This document shows positions 62,327-64,000 of a stretch of 64,000 nucleotides of DNA, one piece after another (position 1 is the stretch's first letter; each line of letters begins with the position of its first letter). The notes beneath the pieces are model-generated. The model saw only the letters and a program-made list of their open reading frames with translations, did not search any database and was not told where the DNA came from. Source of the DNA: Hyphomicrobiales bacterium (GTDB lineage Bacteria; Pseudomonadota; Alphaproteobacteria; Rhizobiales; Rhizobiaceae); contig JAALLE010000006.1 of the NCBI GenBank assembly GCA_011087605.1, positions 1 through 64,000 of the forward strand. The letters are read 5' to 3'. The translations under genes and the position numbers were made by a program.

Positions 62327-62859
62327 GCAGCCTGTTCCCCCGGTTTTGGCTCACCGCCACCGTCGCCACCGCCGCCACCGCCGCCGCCGCCAAGGCTGCC
62401 GCCGACTGAATCGATCGCCCATTTTTTGATCTGACTTTCCAACTCCTGATTGCGCTGACGCAAGTTTTCGGCATCGCTGACAACCTTTTCACGCTCCGCC
62501 TGATGGATGGCTTCCAGTTGTTCCTTCAGCTGTTGATTTTCTTCAGCAAGGGACTCCCTGTCCTGCCCGGTAAGGTCATCCATCTTTGTCTGCAGGGCTG
62601 TCAGTCTCGAATTCAGCTTGGCCTGAATTTCGGCAATTCTTTCATCAACCCCTTCTTCACCGGCCGGGTCGCCGGCTTGGCTTTTTGCAGTCAGGAAAAT
62701 CGGTACGATTGATAAAATTGCAAACAACACCACTGGGCCAATCGCCACCGGGTAGATCATTTCCTTGAGTCCGAAATGTCCCACATCAAATGCAGCCGCA
62801 AACATCACGGTGGCCAGAATAACCGCCACGCATTGCAGTATCTTGAGCACGAGTGCCAT
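62323..62859 (-). CDS. Membrane-anchored coiled-coil protein with a poly-Gly tail
   Basis: The ATG at 62859 gives 178 residues: two hydrophobic segments (LKILQCVAVILATVMFAAAF and MIYPVAIGPVVLFAILSIVPIFL), then a long coiled coil (about 70-145, rich in Glu, Gln and Leu). The end is GGSLGGGGGGGGGDGGGEPKPG. The function is unknown. The Gly run is the longest of the five in-frame Gly/Asp stretches in this half of the window. Confidence 0.7.
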   Translation of the reverse strand: MALVLKILQCVAVILATVMFAAAFDVGHFGLKEMIYPVAIGPVVLFAILSIVPIFLTAKSQAGDPAGEEGVDERIAEIQAKLNSRLTALQTKMDDLTGQDRESLAEENQQLKEQLEAIHQAEREKVVSDAENLRQRNQELESQIKKWAIDSVGGSLGGGGGGGGGDGGGEPKPGEQAA

Positions 62860-63038
62860 TGGAGGTCTCCAGGTATTTGCGACCGCCAGACGGTCGGATT
62901 TAGTCGAATTCCCATCTATATTACCCGTCCAGGCGTGCCCGAAACTTGCGTAACCTGTCAGCAAACCATCGCAGCATGGCGATTTTGCCTTTCCGATGCT
63001 GGCCTCGATCATCATACTGCCTGCAGGAGGAGTGTTTC

Positions 63039-63815
63039 ATGCCCAGACGATTTGTCGATATCAGCGTTCCATTGGAGGCAGGTATTGTATCAGATCCACC
63101 GATGATGCTGCCGACCATCGACTATGTGGATCACAAGATGTCGGCTGAGGGCATGGCGGCCTTTTTCCCGGGTCTGAAAACGGATCAACTGCCGGCGGGC
63201 GAAGGCTGGGCGGTCGAGTTTCTCAAGATTGCCACTCACAATGGCACCCACCTTGATGCGCCGTATCACTTTCATTCGACGATGAATAATGGCGAACGGG
63301 CGATCACCATCGATGAAGTGCCGCTGGAATGGTGTTTCAACCCTGGTGTCAAACTGGATTTTCGCGACTTTGATGATGGTTATGTGGCCACGGCTGCTGA
63401 TGTGGAGGCGGAACTCAAACGCATTGGACATGATCTGCAGCCGCTGGATATCGTTGTGATAAACACATCGGCTGGTGCTCATTACGGCAAGGATGATTAT
63501 CTGCTAAAGGGTTGTGGTATGGGGCGCGAAGCCACGCTCTATCTGACCGAAAAAGGCGTCAGAGTAACTGGCACTGATGCCTGGTCCTGGGATGCTCCAT
63601 TTGCCTATACCGCACAGGAATTTGCCAAAACTGGCGATGCTTCGATTATCTGGGAGGGTCATCGGGCTGGCATGGAGATCGGTTATTGCCACATTGAGAA
63701 ACTGGGCAATCTGGAACAGCTGCCATCGAACGGATTTGAAATTTCCTGCTTTCCATGGAGCATCAAGGGAGCTTCGGCCGGATTTACCCGAGCTGTTGCC
63801 ATCTTTGATGAATGA
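63039..63815 (+). CDS. Cyclase-family metal-dependent hydrolase (kynurenine formamidase-like)
   Basis: The ATG at 63039, preceded by GGAGGAG, gives 258 residues; the track's longer start runs into the divergent gene region. The metal motif HNGTHLDAPYHF and the N-terminus FVDISVPLEAGI place it in the cyclase/KynB-like family, which hydrolyses amide or ester bonds using Zn or Mn. No kynurenine genes are nearby, so the substrate is open. Confidence 0.9.
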   Translation: MPRRFVDISVPLEAGIVSDPPMMLPTIDYVDHKMSAEGMAAFFPGLKTDQLPAGEGWAVEFLKIATHNGTHLDAPYHFHSTMNNGERAITIDEVPLEWCFNPGVKLDFRDFDDGYVATAADVEAELKRIGHDLQPLDIVVINTSAGAHYGKDDYLLKGCGMGREATLYLTEKGVRVTGTDAWSWDAPFAYTAQEFAKTGDASIIWEGHRAGMEIGYCHIEKLGNLEQLPSNGFEISCFPWSIKGASAGFTRAVAIFDE

Positions 63816-63916
63816 ATGCCCGGTTGGCGTGATGCTTTTCACATTTGGTGTTTGCAGGCAGCTGACATGAAGGCATGAAAACTCATCCCACTCCGGGTGA
63901 AGTGGCGTGATTGATG

Positions 63917-63946
63917 GGGTCGATGTTCGACAAGAATCATCGACCC
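63917..63946. repeat. Inverted repeat near the right edge
   Basis: GGGTCGATG and CATCGACCC form a perfect 9-bp dyad around 12 bases, about 100 bases after the cyclase stop. It could be a terminator (no T-run) or an operator of the next gene beyond the window. Confidence 0.45.
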
Positions 63947-64000
63947 GATATTGCCCCATTGAGCCTGACGAGCTCTAACTTCCTGGCGGTGTATAACTAC

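Noticed and set aside
62351-62403. CCGCCACCG-type repeats that look like a short tandem array
   Set aside because: They encode the Gly-rich tail of a coding gene and have no spacer structure; not a CRISPR or structural repeat array.

Overview
The window looks like chromosomal DNA of an alphaproteobacterium, probably a marine or soil Hyphomicrobiales/Rhodobacterales-type heterotroph. This rests on an adjacent serC-serA pair of the alphaproteobacterial type, a TRAP transporter plus debris of a second one, hydantoinase/oxoprolinase genes, an SBP56 protein, GcvA-like LysR regulators and a fused-permease iron ABC system. I saw no rRNA, tRNA, CRISPR array, complete insertion sequence or phage gene.

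Region 0.5-8.1 kb (minus strand) is the most unusual part. A permease/SGNH-hydrolase fusion, an MBOAT acyltransferase, a free carrier protein and a stand-alone NRPS-type adenylation enzyme follow one another. These are the four activities of a Dlt (D-alanylation) system. The adenylation pocket, aligned by hand, reads as the canonical serine code, so I infer a Dlt-like seryl-transfer system acting on a cell-envelope target. Debris of a TRAP transporter lies between the carrier and adenylation genes. Divergent from it (8.3-12.9 kb) are a three-PAS histidine kinase, a single-domain response regulator and a receiver-GGDEF-EAL protein. serC and serA (serine synthesis) follow at 13.2-16.0 kb.

Region 16.5-24.5 kb is a six-gene operon in which every junction overlaps by four bases: hyuA, hyuB, a HisC-like aminotransferase, an Asp/Glu racemase-family enzyme, an MmgE/PrpD protein and a D-2-hydroxyacid dehydrogenase. 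It looks like one catabolic pathway with an unknown substrate. A SnoaL-LuxR regulator lies convergent to it. A methyltransferase and an acidic protein follow.

Region 27.7-35.5 kb is a sugar-uptake module: a ribose-type ABC transporter, a NarL-type two-component pair and an SMP-30 lactonase. The two intergenic regions flanking the two-component genes carry the same inverted motif (TGCGGGTnTCCGCA), a candidate operator.

Region 35.5-43.9 kb has a 2OG-oxygenase and a frameshifted CelD-like acyltransferase. Then comes a GntR-controlled CoA-transferase/MaoC hydratase/CitE lyase operon divergent from a complete TRAP transporter, which would suit uptake and cleavage of a C5-type dicarboxylate such as itaconate or mesaconate.

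Region 43.9-55.8 kb holds an SBP56-ferredoxin-CoA-binding operon, a cNMP-binding protein, cupins, an FAD-linked oxidase, a methyltransferase, two LysR regulators, two GFA-family proteins, a nitroreductase and a secreted protein with a clear terminator. Region 56.0-63.8 kb has an Fe(III)-type ABC transporter, a frameshifted cyclopropane-fatty-acid synthase, two small proteins and a cyclase-family hydrolase.

Two patterns cut across the window. In-frame Gly/Asp-rich codon runs occur in five unrelated genes between 40 and 63 kb. Several genes have likely frameshifts or altered ends, two of them at A-runs, which may be real decay or sequence error.
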